64,000 nucleotides of DNA from Pseudomonas knackmussii B13 (GTDB lineage: Bacteria; Pseudomonadota; Gammaproteobacteria; Pseudomonadales; Pseudomonadaceae). The position numbers and the translations under genes were made by a program. The notes beneath the pieces were generated by a model that did no database searches, was not told the origin of the DNA, and worked only from the letters and a program-made list of their open reading frames with translations. Location: assembly GCF_000689415.1 (NCBI RefSeq), contig NZ_HG322950.1, positions 434,001 through 498,000 on the forward strand, written 5' to 3'. Of this stretch, positions 53,927 through 62,596 are shown in pieces; position 1 is the first letter of the stretch; each line of letters starts with the position of its first letter.

Positions 53927-55840
53927 TCAGATGCGGAAGCGGCCGACCAGCCCCTGCAGCTCCGTACCCAGGCGCGCCAGCTCGATGCTGGAGGCGGCGG
54001 TCTCTTCGCTGGCGGCGGCAGTCTGTTCGGAGATATCGCGCACGCTCATCACACTGCGGTTGATTTCTTCGGCCACCGCGCTCTGCTGCTCGGAAGCTGC
54101 GGCGATCTGCTGGTTCATTGCCTGGATGCCGGACACCGTGCGGGTGATCGCCTGCAGGCGCTCACCGGCGCGGCGGGTCAGCTCGACGGTGCTGTCCGTC
54201 AGCGAGCGGCTGTTGTCCATGCGCTGGGCTGCTTGCTGGGTGCCGGTCTGCAGGCCGGCGATCAGTTCTTCGATCTCGGCGGTGGATTGCTGGGTGCGCT
54301 GCGCCAGGGCACGCACTTCATCGGCGACCACGGCGAAACCGCGCCCTGCTTCGCCGGCACGGGCCGCTTCGATGGCGGCGTTGAGCGCCAGCAGGTTGGT
54401 CTGTTCGGCGACTGCCTTGATCACGTCGAGCACGCTGCCGATCTTGTCGCTCTCGCGCTTGAGCTGTTGCACCGCCTCGTTGGAACGGCCGACTTCGTTG
54501 GCCAGGCGATCCATCTGCTGCACCGCCTCGCTGACGGCACCGGCACCGGCAGTAGCCTCGCGGTCGGCAGCGCTGGCGGCTTCCGAGGCTTCTTCGGCGT
54601 TGCGCGCGACTTCCTGCACGGTGGCGGCCATCTCGTTCATCGCGGTGGCGACCTGATCAGTCTCGGTTTTCTGGTTGTTGACCCCGGCGCTGGTCTGTTC
54701 GGTCACGGCGGACAGCTCTTCGGCGGCGCTGGCGATCTGCGTCACGCCGTCATGGATATGGCTGATCAGCTCGCGCAACGAGCTGCTCATGCGCTGCATG
54801 CTGGCTTGCAGCTGGCCCAGTTCGTCGCGGCGGTCGACCTTCAGCGTCTGGCTGAGGTCGCCATCGGCGATGCGCTCGGCGGCGGCGAGCGATTCGCGCA
54901 GCGGCAGGACGATCTGCCGGGTGATCATCCAGGCGGCCAGCGTGCCCAGAACCATTGCCAGCACCGAGGCCAGCGCCAGCAGGCTCTTCGCCTGGTCGGC
55001 GGCTGCATCGCGCTTGGCGGTCTGGATGGTGCTCAGCTCGCTGCTGAGCTTCTCGATCTGCAGGCCGCTGTCACGCATGCGGTCACGCATCGCCTGGCTG
55101 TTGTTGACCTCTTCACGGTAGCGGTCGAGGGCCTTGTGATAGTCCTGCAGGGCGTTGACCGCGGCCTGGAAGTTGTCGTGCTGGTCGGCCGGAGCGGTCT
55201 GCATGTGCTCCTGCACGGTCTTGGTCGCCTGCTCAAGGGCATCCACCGCGGTCTGTTCCTGGGCCGGGTCCTCGCTGGAGGTGTACGCCAGCACCTGGAA
55301 GCGCGCGGCCATCACCACGCGGCCCAGTGCGGAGACAGCGGCCAGCTCCTTGATCGCTTCGGGCGACGTGGAGGCGACCAGGCTCTGCTCGATCAGCTCC
55401 AGCCCCTGGGTCACCACGGCTGCCTTGCGGATCAGCGTCTTGCGTGCGCTGTCGCGGCCGTCGAAGGACTTCTGCAGGCCCTTGAAGAGGGTGCGGTACT
55501 CGGCAGTGAGCTTTGCCTGTTGCGCGACCTTGTCGAGGTCGATGGGGTCGCTGAGCTGGCTGCCGACCAATTGCTGCTGGCGATCCAGCTGCGCAATCGC
55601 ATCCTCGACCAGCTTGGCATCCGCCGGGGCGCGGCTGGCCTGGAATTTCAGGCGCGCGGTGCGCAGGTCCTTGGTCATGCCCAGCAGGTGGGAAATCTCG
55701 CCGAGCTTGTCGCCACGCGAAATCAGGTTGTTCAGGTTGAGCCAGCCGGTGACGGCGATCAGCAGCGTAAGCAGCAGGACCAGGCCAAATCCGATGGCAA
55801 GTTTCCGATTGACCGTGAGATTGCTGAACCAGCGAGACAT
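53927..55840 (-). CDS. Methyl-accepting chemotaxis protein with HBM-type sensor (McpK-like)
   Basis: The 637-residue receptor has TM1 at residues 11-32 (LAIGFGLVLLLTLLIAVTG), a large helical periplasmic region of about 250 residues, TM2 near 288-308 (LLALASVLAMVLGTLAAWMI), HAMP and signalling domains with tip NLLALNAAIEAARAGE. The sensor size and helical character fit a helical bimodular (HBM) domain. The gene lies where P. aeruginosa has PA5072 (McpK, an alpha-ketoglutarate receptor with an HBM domain), so orthology is likely, though ligand residues were not checked. Confidence 0.9.
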   Translation of the reverse strand: MSRWFSNLTVNRKLAIGFGLVLLLTLLIAVTGWLNLNNLISRGDKLGEISHLLGMTKDLRTARLKFQASRAPADAKLVEDAIAQLDRQQQLVGSQLSDPIDLDKVAQQAKLTAEYRTLFKGLQKSFDGRDSARKTLIRKAAVVTQGLELIEQSLVASTSPEAIKELAAVSALGRVVMAARFQVLAYTSSEDPAQEQTAVDALEQATKTVQEHMQTAPADQHDNFQAAVNALQDYHKALDRYREEVNNSQAMRDRMRDSGLQIEKLSSELSTIQTAKRDAAADQAKSLLALASVLAMVLGTLAAWMITRQIVLPLRESLAAAERIADGDLSQTLKVDRRDELGQLQASMQRMSSSLRELISHIHDGVTQIASAAEELSAVTEQTSAGVNNQKTETDQVATAMNEMAATVQEVARNAEEASEAASAADREATAGAGAVSEAVQQMDRLANEVGRSNEAVQQLKRESDKIGSVLDVIKAVAEQTNLLALNAAIEAARAGEAGRGFAVVADEVRALAQRTQQSTAEIEELIAGLQTGTQQAAQRMDNSRSLTDSTVELTRRAGERLQAITRTVSGIQAMNQQIAAASEQQSAVAEEINRSVMSVRDISEQTAAASEETAASSIELARLGTELQGLVGRFRI

Positions 55841-55997
55841 GAAAGCGCAACTCCAGAGGAGGATGGAGACGGGAACGCGTGATGCGTTGCCTGGCAGGGG
55901 CCGGCATCCTTCCTATCGGCGAGGCGACGTAATTCTGAAGTTTCTTTAGGAAGTTTCTGACTAGTGGTTCGCGTCGGGACTTGAACGTGTCGTCGGG

Positions 55998-56705
55998 TCA
56001 GAAGAGGCGTGCGAGCAGGGCGGTTACCGCCGTCTCCACGCGCAGGATGCGTTCACCGAGCTGGACCGGGGCGAGGCCCGCTTCGCGCAGCTTGTCGACC
56101 TCGTAGGGAATCCAGCCGCCTTCCGGGCCGATGGCCAGGGTCACCGCCTGCTCGACTGCGCGCGGGCAGGCCGGCCAGGGGCCGGGATGGCCGATCAGGC
56201 CGAGGCTGCCTTCGGCCAGGGCGGGCAGGCGGTCTTCGACGAAGGGCTTGAAGCGCTTCTCGATGATCACCTCGGGCAGCACGGTGTCGCGCGCTTGCTC
56301 GAGCCCAAGAACCAGTTGCTCGCGGATGGCGTCCGGCTCAAGGAAGGGGGTCTGCCAGAAGCTCTTTTCCACCCGATAACTGTTCAGAAGTACCAGGCGT
56401 GGCACGCCCATGGCGGAGACGGTCTGCAGGACGCGGCGGAGCATCTTCGGGCGTGGCAGGGCGAGCAGCAGGGTCAGCGGCAGCTTGGCCGGCGGCGCCT
56501 GGGTGAAGCTCACCTGGAGTTCGGCTTCGTCGCGCTCCAGCTTGAGAATGCGGCCTTCGCCCATCAGCCCGCCGAGGCGGCCGACACGCAGGCTGTCGCC
56601 GCTTTCGGCGCGGTGCACTTCATGCAGGTGGGTGAGGCGGCGGTCGCGCAGCAAAACGCGGTCCGCCGCGACGAAGTCGGCGTCGTCGAGCAGCAGCAGG
56701 TTCAC
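55998..56705 (-). CDS. RsmE-family 16S rRNA (uracil) methyltransferase, second copy
   Basis: The 235-residue SPOUT-class protein keeps the RsmE layout: an N-terminal PUA-like part (MNLLLLDDADFVAADRV), LPRPKMLRRVLQTVSAMG, and the trefoil-knot motif LAIGPEGGWIPYEVDKL with GERILRVETAVTAL at its end. It differs strongly from the copy at 39318, so the two probably modify different sites or one has taken on a new role. It starts with GTG at 56705 overlapping the tatC stop (GTGA), so it is translated with the tat operon. Confidence 0.9.
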   Translation of the reverse strand: MNLLLLDDADFVAADRVLLRDRRLTHLHEVHRAESGDSLRVGRLGGLMGEGRILKLERDEAELQVSFTQAPPAKLPLTLLLALPRPKMLRRVLQTVSAMGVPRLVLLNSYRVEKSFWQTPFLEPDAIREQLVLGLEQARDTVLPEVIIEKRFKPFVEDRLPALAEGSLGLIGHPGPWPACPRAVEQAVTLAIGPEGGWIPYEVDKLREAGLAPVQLGERILRVETAVTALLARLF

Positions 56706-57502
56706 GGACGGGTCGCCGGGGGCTGGTCGCCGTTCTCGCTGGTTTCGTCTTCCTCGTCCCGGCTGCGCTTGCGGATCAGCCGGCTGAACAGCACGCCGGC
56801 CTCGAACAGCATCCACATGGGCACCGCGAGCAGGGTCTGCGACATCGGGTCCGGCGGGGTGAGGATCATGCCGACGACGAAGCAGCCGATGATGACGTAG
56901 GGGCGGATCTTCTTCAGGTAGGCGACATCGACCACGCCGATCCACACCAGCAGCACGGTGGCGACCGGAATCTCGAAGGCCACGCCGAAGGCGAACAGCA
57001 GGGTGAGGAAGTCGAGGTAGCTGTTGATGTCCGTCATCGGCGTCACCCCTTCCGGGGCCGCGCCGAGGAAGAAGTGGAACATCAGCGGGAACACCAGGAA
57101 GTAGGCGAAGGCCATCCCGGCGTAGAACAGCACCACGCTGGAGGCCAGCAGCGGCAAGGCGATGCGCTTCTCGTGCTTGTACAGGCCGGGCGCGATGAAG
57201 CCCCAGATCTGCGCGAGGATGAAGGGCATGGCCAGCAGCAGCGCCACGATCATGGTCAGCTTCAGCGGCGCGAGGAAGGCTGACGCCGGGTCGATGGCGA
57301 TCATGGTCGCGCCTTCCGGGAGGAAGCGGCGCAGCGGCGCGGAGGCCAGGGTGTAGATCTTCTGCGAGAAGTACAGCAGACCGATGAAGATCACGAAGAT
57401 CACCGCAACGCAGCGCAGAAGGCGCGTGCGCAGCTCGGTCAGGTGCGCGACCAGGGGCATCTCCTGGTCGTTCTCGGGCTGTTCGGGTTTTTCGGCGCTC
57501 AT
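56702..57502 (-). CDS. tatC: Twin-arginine translocase subunit TatC
   Basis: TatC is the six-helix receptor for twin-arginine signal peptides. The 266-residue protein starts with the conserved cytoplasmic segment MPLVAHLTELRTRLLRCV and includes APLRRFLPEG, FGVAFEIPVATVLLV and RPYVIIGCFVVGMILTPPDP. The extended Arg/Glu-rich C-terminus (SRDEEDETSENGDQ) is typical of pseudomonads. It overlaps tatB by 4 bases. Confidence 0.96.
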   Translation of the reverse strand: MSAEKPEQPENDQEMPLVAHLTELRTRLLRCVAVIFVIFIGLLYFSQKIYTLASAPLRRFLPEGATMIAIDPASAFLAPLKLTMIVALLLAMPFILAQIWGFIAPGLYKHEKRIALPLLASSVVLFYAGMAFAYFLVFPLMFHFFLGAAPEGVTPMTDINSYLDFLTLLFAFGVAFEIPVATVLLVWIGVVDVAYLKKIRPYVIIGCFVVGMILTPPDPMSQTLLAVPMWMLFEAGVLFSRLIRKRSRDEEDETSENGDQPPATRP

Positions 57503-57939
57503 GGGTTACGCGGCGTCTCGGACGTGGGAGGCGTCTGGGGGGCGGCGACTGGCGGCTCGACCGTGCTGGCCGGCGCTTCGGCAACCTTCACCCCGGGCAG
57601 GTTGGCCAGGCGGCTGTGCGCGGCGACGGTCGGCGGCTCGCTGGGCGTGGCGGGCGCAGCCGGAGCCTGGGGCTCGGCCGGTTGCTCGCCGGTCAGCGGC
57701 GCCAGCAGTTTCTTGGCGTCGCGCTCCATCTGCAGGATGTGCTCGTTATGCAGTTGCCGACGGATCTCGTCGGCACCCAGCTCGCGCTCCACTTCCTGCT
57801 TGATGGCGTTGAAGCTGCGCTTCAGCCGGCCGACCCAGAGGCCCGCGGTGCGCGCGGCGCCGGGCAGGCGCTCGGGGCCCAGCACCAGCAGGGCGACGAG
57901 TCCAACCAGCATCAACTCGCTGAAGCTGATTCCGAACAT
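57499..57939 (-). CDS. tatB: Sec-independent translocase subunit TatB
   Basis: TatB has one N-terminal membrane helix followed by an amphipathic helix: MFGISFSELMLVGLVALLVL then GPERLPGAARTAGLWVGRLK. The Glu8 and Gly-Pro hinge typical of TatB are present. The tail is Pro/Ala-rich. It works with TatC in substrate recognition. It lies 3 bases after tatA. Confidence 0.95.
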   Translation of the reverse strand: MFGISFSELMLVGLVALLVLGPERLPGAARTAGLWVGRLKRSFNAIKQEVERELGADEIRRQLHNEHILQMERDAKKLLAPLTGEQPAEPQAPAAPATPSEPPTVAAHSRLANLPGVKVAEAPASTVEPPVAAPQTPPTSETPRNP

Positions 57940-57942
57940 CGA

Positions 57943-58179
57943 TCAGTCCTTGCGGGCCGGCTCTTCGACCTTGTGCGCCTGTGCGTCGATGGTGGTCGGC
58001 TGGTTCAGCGGCGGGTTGGGTTGCTGAGGCTTCTCGTCCTCTTCGGTGTTCATTGCCTTGCGGAAGCCCTTGACCGCTTCACCGACGTCGGAGCCCAGGG
58101 TCTTCAGGCGCTTGGTGCCGAAGACCAGGACCACGACGATGAGGATCACTACCCAGTGTTTCCAGTCGAAAATGCCCAT
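57943..58179 (-). CDS. tatA: Sec-independent translocase subunit TatA
   Basis: The 78-residue pore-forming subunit reads MGIFDWKHWVVILIVVVLVF, followed by the FGTKRLKTLGSDVGEAVKGF hinge and amphipathic helix, the classic TatA pattern. It is the first of tatABC and lies 28 bases after hisE. Confidence 0.96.
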   Translation of the reverse strand: MGIFDWKHWVVILIVVVLVFGTKRLKTLGSDVGEAVKGFRKAMNTEEDEKPQQPNPPLNQPTTIDAQAHKVEEPARKD

Positions 58180-58207
58180 GCTTATTGTTCTCCTCGTTGA
58201 ATGCGGT

Positions 58208-58546
58208 TCAGTTCGACGGCTGGCGGGCGGCTTTTTCGTCGTGGCCGGAGAGGCCGAAGCGACGTTCCAGCTCGTCCAGTACTGCCTGGGGATGCTGGCC
58301 GAGGGCGGCGAGCATGACCAGCGAGTGGAACCAGAGGTCGGCGGTTTCGTAGATCAGGTCGGTGCAGTCGCCGCTCTGGGCAGCGTCCTTGGCGGCGAGA
58401 ATGGTTTCCACCGACTCTTCGCCGACCTTCTCCAGAATCTTGTTCAGGCCCTTGTAGTACAGGCTGGCGACGTAGGAACTCTCGGGCGCGGCGTTCTTGC
58501 GCGATTCGAGCACTTCGGCCAGGCGGGCGAGGGTGTTGTCACTCAT
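58208..58546 (-). CDS. hisE: Phosphoribosyl-ATP pyrophosphatase
   Basis: HisE removes pyrophosphate from phosphoribosyl-ATP in histidine synthesis. The 112-residue all-alpha protein has the MazG-like metal site in KILEKVGEESVETILAAKD and ETADLWFHSLVML. Its start overlaps hisI by 8 bases, so the two steps that follow each other are cotranslated. Confidence 0.95.
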   Translation of the reverse strand: MSDNTLARLAEVLESRKNAAPESSYVASLYYKGLNKILEKVGEESVETILAAKDAAQSGDCTDLIYETADLWFHSLVMLAALGQHPQAVLDELERRFGLSGHDEKAARQPSN

Positions 58547-58943
58547 GGCTGTGTCCGGGCTTGTCGTAGATGGCGTGCGGATCTTTCAGGACCGGGTCGA
58601 CGACTTGCCAGTCGCCGTCCTGGAAGACGCGGTAGAAGCAGCTCTCGCGGCCGGTGTGGCAGGCGATGCCGCCCAGTTGCTCGACCATGAGGATGATGAC
58701 GTCGGCGTCGCAGTCCAGGCGCAGTTCATGCACCTTCTGCACATGCCCGGATTCCTCGCCCTTGCGCCACAGCTTTCCGCGCGAGCGCGACCAGTAGATG
58801 GCGCGGTTTTCGGCGGCGGTCAGGGCCAGGGACTCGCGGTTCATCCAGGCCATCATCAGTACGCGGCCCGTCTTGTGGTCCTGGGCGATCGCCGGCACCA
58901 GGCCGTCGGCGTTCCAGTGAATTTCGTCCAGCCAGTCTTTCAT
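58539..58943 (-). CDS. hisI: Phosphoribosyl-AMP cyclohydrolase
   Basis: HisI opens the purine ring of phosphoribosyl-AMP. The 134-residue protein has GRVLMMAWMNRESLALT, the WSRSRGKLWRKGEESGHVQ block and the metal-binding LDCDADVIIL ... ACHTGRESCFYR. The ATG at 58943 has GGAAGCGAG upstream. It lies 82 bases after ubiB. Confidence 0.95.
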   Translation of the reverse strand: MKDWLDEIHWNADGLVPAIAQDHKTGRVLMMAWMNRESLALTAAENRAIYWSRSRGKLWRKGEESGHVQKVHELRLDCDADVIILMVEQLGGIACHTGRESCFYRVFQDGDWQVVDPVLKDPHAIYDKPGHSHE

Positions 58944-59025
58944 TCTCGCTTCCGTACAGCGGGCGCCTGCGCGCCCCGCGGCAATTGCATCAACGACCAA
59001 GTGTGCCAGCAGTGGCGACGACTGG

Positions 59026-60627
59026 CTATCGGCGCAGGATCAGATACAGACCACCGGCCAGCATGGCCCAGGCCGGCCAGGCTTCCAGCGAATGGGTGGC
59101 GAGGCCTGTCTGGGTGGCGCCGGCGACCAGCACTGCGCCGATCAGCCGCGCAACCCAGGCGCCAGCTGGCGTCGCACCGTTTGTGACCGGTTGCTCGGCG
59201 GCTGGTTGCGACAGACGCTCCAGGGTATCGCGGGTCATCTGTGCCAGGTGCGGCAGCTGCTCGATGTGCTGCTGGGCGTTGCGCAGCAGTTGGCCGGGGC
59301 TGACGCGGTCGCGCATCCAGCGCTCGAGGAAGGGCTGCGCGGTGCTCCACAGGTCCAGGTCCGGATAGAGCTGGCGGCCGAGGCCTTCGATGTTCAGCAG
59401 GGTCTTCTGCAGCAGCACCAGTTGCGGCTGCACTTCCATGTTGAAGCGGCGTGCGGTCTGGAACAGGCGCAGCAGCACCTGGCCGAAGGAAATGTCCTTG
59501 AGCGGCTTCTCGAAGATGGGTTCGCAGACGGTGCGGATCGCCGCTTCGAAGTCGTTGACCTTGGTTTCCGCCGGCACCCAGCCGGAGTCGATGTGCAGCT
59601 GGGCGACCTTGCGGTAGTCGCGCTTGAAGAAGGCGATCAGGTTGCGCGCGAGGTAGTCCTGGTCCTCGTCGGTCAGGCTGCCGACGATGCCGCAGTCAAC
59701 CGCGATGTACTGCGGGCTCCAGGGCGCGCGGGTGCTGACGAAGATGTTGCCCGGGTGCATGTCGGCGTGGAAGAAGCTGTCGCGGAACACCTGGGTGAAG
59801 AAGATCTCCACGCCGCGCTCGGCGAGCGCCTTGAAGTCGGTGCGCTGGTCGCGCAGGGTCTCGAGGTCGGTGACCGGAATGCCGTAGATGCGTTCCATCA
59901 CCAGCACTTTCGGGCGGCACCAGTCCCAATAGACCTGCGGCACGTAGAGCAGCGGCGAGCCCTCGAAGTTGCGCCGCAGCTGGCTGGCGTTGGCCGCCTC
60001 GCGGAGCAGGTCGAGCTCGTCGTAGATGGTCTTTTCGTAGTCGCTGACCACTTCCACGGGATGCAGGCGGCGGGCATCGGCGGAGACGCGCTCGGCCACA
60101 CGGGCGAGGATGAACAGCCAGGCGATGTCGGCGCGAATCACCGGCTTGAGGTTCGGGCGGATCACCTTGACCACCACTTCCTCGCCGCTCTTTAGCTGCG
60201 CGGCGTGCACCTGGGCCACCGAGGCCGAGGCCAGCGGTTCGCGCTCGAAGCGCGCGAAGACCTGTTCGACCTTCGCCCCGAGCTGTTCCTCGATCAACGC
60301 CACCGAGGCTTCCGGCGAGAACGGCGGAACCTTGTCCTGCAGGCGCGCAAGCTCGTTGGCGATGTCGTCGGGGAGCAGGTCGCGGCGGGTGGAGAGGATC
60401 TGGCCGAACTTGATGAAGATCGGTCCCAGGCCCTCAAGGGCCAGGCGAATGCGCTCGCCGCGGCTCAGCTCGAGGGTGCGCCGCGGCAGCCAGCGCCAGG
60501 GCAGCAGGCCGCCGAGCAGGCGCAGCCACCAGGGCAGCATCGGCAGTTCGAGGATGAGGTCGTCGAGGCGGTAACGGATCACCACGCTCTGGATGCGCAG
60601 CAGGCGGCGGAAGGCGAGCAGCTTCAT
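59026..60627 (-). CDS. ubiB: Ubiquinone biosynthesis atypical kinase/ATPase UbiB
   Basis: UbiB supports the ubiquinone synthesis complex. The 533-residue protein has the ADCK-type signatures KFGQILSTRRDLLPDDIANEL (KxGQ, around residue 73), the Ala-rich loop PLASASVAQVHAAQL, and the HADMHPGNIF and AVDCGIVG catalytic motifs. Two C-terminal hydrophobic helices end the protein. It starts inside the ubiJ stop (ATGA overlap). Confidence 0.95.
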   Translation of the reverse strand: MKLLAFRRLLRIQSVVIRYRLDDLILELPMLPWWLRLLGGLLPWRWLPRRTLELSRGERIRLALEGLGPIFIKFGQILSTRRDLLPDDIANELARLQDKVPPFSPEASVALIEEQLGAKVEQVFARFEREPLASASVAQVHAAQLKSGEEVVVKVIRPNLKPVIRADIAWLFILARVAERVSADARRLHPVEVVSDYEKTIYDELDLLREAANASQLRRNFEGSPLLYVPQVYWDWCRPKVLVMERIYGIPVTDLETLRDQRTDFKALAERGVEIFFTQVFRDSFFHADMHPGNIFVSTRAPWSPQYIAVDCGIVGSLTDEDQDYLARNLIAFFKRDYRKVAQLHIDSGWVPAETKVNDFEAAIRTVCEPIFEKPLKDISFGQVLLRLFQTARRFNMEVQPQLVLLQKTLLNIEGLGRQLYPDLDLWSTAQPFLERWMRDRVSPGQLLRNAQQHIEQLPHLAQMTRDTLERLSQPAAEQPVTNGATPAGAWVARLIGAVLVAGATQTGLATHSLEAWPAWAMLAGGLYLILRR

Positions 60628-61247
60628 GCGTCGGGGTTCGGCTTCTTGGACAGGCGCGCCAGGCGCGCATCGAGGCGGTCGAGGGCGATCTTCAGCTGGT
60701 CAAGCTCGGCGAAGCGCGCTTCGGCTTCGTTGCGCCCGACCAGGGTGCGGCTTTCTTCGGCGAGGTAGTCGGCCAGGCTCAGGCGCAGGCTTTCCAGGCT
60801 GTCGCCGGCCCAGCGCGCGCCTTCGCGCAGACGGCTGCCGAGCAGCTGCGTGGCCAGCGGGCCGAGCCATTGCTGGACTTCGTACTCCCAGTCCAGCTCC
60901 AGGCTCTGCAGGATGTCGGCGAGCTCCAGCAACAGCGCGCTGTCGCCGCCCATCTCGACTTCCGGGCTGTGCAGCACGCGGGTCTTGTCGGCGGCGAGCG
61001 CCAGTTGCAGCAGGCGCCCGGCCGGTGCCCGCAGGGTGCAGTCGACCTCGGCTTCATGCTGCGCGGCGAAGTGCAGGCCATCGCCGCCGGGCAGGATGAA
61101 CAGGCGCAGCAACGGGGCCTGGCAGTCCACTTCGAGGACCCTTCCGGCAAGCCGCGAGAGACGCTGCAGAGCCACGCCGTCCAGGCGTAGCACGCGGTTC
61201 ACGCCGGCTTCGGCGCTGGCCAGCAGCGCCTGGGTCAGGAGCGCCAT
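60624..61247 (-). CDS. ubiJ: Ubiquinone biosynthesis accessory factor UbiJ (SCP2 domain)
   Basis: The 207-residue protein has an SCP2-like lipid-binding fold in its first 120 residues (GRVLEVDCQAPLLRLFI, PAGRLLQLALAADKTRVL) and a C-terminal coiled-coil (FAELDQLKIALDRLDARLARL), the UbiJ architecture. UbiJ helps organise the soluble Ubi metabolon. It lies 1 base after ubiE and overlaps ubiB. Confidence 0.92.
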   Translation of the reverse strand: MALLTQALLASAEAGVNRVLRLDGVALQRLSRLAGRVLEVDCQAPLLRLFILPGGDGLHFAAQHEAEVDCTLRAPAGRLLQLALAADKTRVLHSPEVEMGGDSALLLELADILQSLELDWEYEVQQWLGPLATQLLGSRLREGARWAGDSLESLRLSLADYLAEESRTLVGRNEAEARFAELDQLKIALDRLDARLARLSKKPNPDA

Positions 61248-61248
61248 C

Positions 61249-62031
61249 TCAGGGCTTGATGCCGCGGTGCAGGGCGACCACGCCGCCGGTCATGTTGTGG
61301 TAGGTGACGCGGTCGAAACCGGCCTCGACCATCATCGACTTCAGCGTTTCCTGGTCCGGGTGCATGCGGATCGACTCGGCCAGGTAGCGGTAGCTCTCGG
61401 CGTCGTTGGTGACCAGCTTGCCCATCAGCGGCAGCAGGGTGAAGGAGTAGGCGTCGTAGGCCTTGGACAGCAGGCTGCTGGTCGGCTTGGAGAACTCCAG
61501 CACCAGCAGGCGGCCGCCCGGCTTGAGCACGCGCAGCATCGAGCGGATGGCAGCGTCCTTGTGGGTGACGTTGCGCAGGCCGAAGGCGATGGTCACCACG
61601 TCGAAGTAATTGTCCGGGAAGGGCAGCTTCTCGGCATCGGCCTGGACGAAGTTGACGTTGCCGGCGACGCCGCTGTCGAGCAGCTTGTCGCGGCCGACCT
61701 TGAGCATCGAGGCGTTGATGTCGGCCAGCACCACTTCGCCGGTCGGGCCGACCAGGCGCGAGAACTGGCGGGTCAGGTCACCGGTGCCGCCGGCGATGTC
61801 GAGCACGCGGTTGCCGGCGCGCACGCCGGACAGCTCGATGGTGAAGCGTTTCCACAGGCGGTGGACGCCACCGGACATCAGGTCGTTCATCAGGTCGTAC
61901 TTGGCGGCGACCGAGTGGAAGACCTCGGCGACCTTGCCGGCCTTCTCGCTCTCGCGCACGGTCTTGTAGCCGAAGTGCGTGGTGGGATCGGCGGGGCCCT
62001 GGTCCCCTGCCGGCTTGCGCGGCTCGCTCAT
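61249..62031 (-). CDS. ubiE: Ubiquinone/menaquinone C-methyltransferase
   Basis: UbiE methylates the ring in ubiquinone synthesis. The 260-residue protein has the family signature YDLMNDLMSGGVHRLWKR, SAM motif NRVLDIAGGTGDLTRQF, and AFGLRNVTHKDAAIRSM. The ATG at 62031 is chosen. Longer frames run to 62163 and overlap the divergent gene. It is the first gene of the ubiE-ubiJ-ubiB-hisI-hisE-tatABC-rsmE-like gene string. Confidence 0.95.
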   Translation of the reverse strand: MSEPRKPAGDQGPADPTTHFGYKTVRESEKAGKVAEVFHSVAAKYDLMNDLMSGGVHRLWKRFTIELSGVRAGNRVLDIAGGTGDLTRQFSRLVGPTGEVVLADINASMLKVGRDKLLDSGVAGNVNFVQADAEKLPFPDNYFDVVTIAFGLRNVTHKDAAIRSMLRVLKPGGRLLVLEFSKPTSSLLSKAYDAYSFTLLPLMGKLVTNDAESYRYLAESIRMHPDQETLKSMMVEAGFDRVTYHNMTGGVVALHRGIKP

Positions 62032-62161
62032 GGCGTTTCTACCCTGGAAGTCAGTGGCGGGCATTCTAACAGGAAGACGGCAAAACGCCCCCCATGCCTC
62101 GGGGTGCGGCGAAAGGTCATGCCGCGTATCATCGGCGCGTCTGTCAATTCCGGAGCCATTC

Positions 62162-62437
62162 ATGTCCCGTATCCACGTCGAACGTTCCCACTCCCTCGGC
62201 CGCGAGGCCGCCCGCGAGAAGGCCCAGAAGCTGGCCGAGAAGCTGTCCCGCGAGCACGGTGTGAGCTACGAGTGGCAGGGCGACGTCCTGACCTTCAAGC
62301 GCAGTGGCGTGGACGGCCGCATCGAGGTCGGCGACGACCGCGTGGCGGTAGAGGTCAAGCTGGGCCTGCTGCTGTCGGCCATGGGCGGCATGCTCAAGGG
62401 CGAGATCGAGCGCGCGCTGGACAAGGCCCTGGCCTGA
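62162..62437 (+). CDS. Polyhydroxyalkanoic acid system family protein
   Basis: The 91-residue protein (MSRIHVERSHSLGREAAREK) matches the PHA_gran_rgn family of small proteins found next to pha genes and ubiE. It is soluble and contains LSREHGVSYEWQGDVLTFKR. GGAG precedes the ATG. It is divergent from ubiE and codirectional with phaI and phaF. Its role in PHA granules is presumed from context. Confidence 0.85.
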   Translation: MSRIHVERSHSLGREAAREKAQKLAEKLSREHGVSYEWQGDVLTFKRSGVDGRIEVGDDRVAVEVKLGLLLSAMGGMLKGEIERALDKALA

Positions 62438-62445
62438 GGCGCATT

Positions 62446-62473
62446 CGCAGGAGCGAGCAAGTTCGCTCCTGCG
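62446..62473. repeat. REP-like hairpin, possible terminator
   Basis: CGCAGGAGCGA (62446-62456) pairs perfectly with TCGCTCCTGCG (62463-62473) round GCAAGT. The motif is a REP relative (GCAGGAGCGAGCAAG) placed 9 bases after the stop at 62437, where it could act as a weak terminator. No T tract follows. Confidence 0.65.
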
Positions 62474-62596
62474 ATGAACACCGCAGCCGCTTTCGCCGGC
62501 TGGTATGTGTTTTCTAATTTTCCCCGATACCTTGCACTCAAGCTCGCAGCGAAGCGGGCTTCTTCGGAACCCCGATAACAGTGTGAGGATCCCGCC

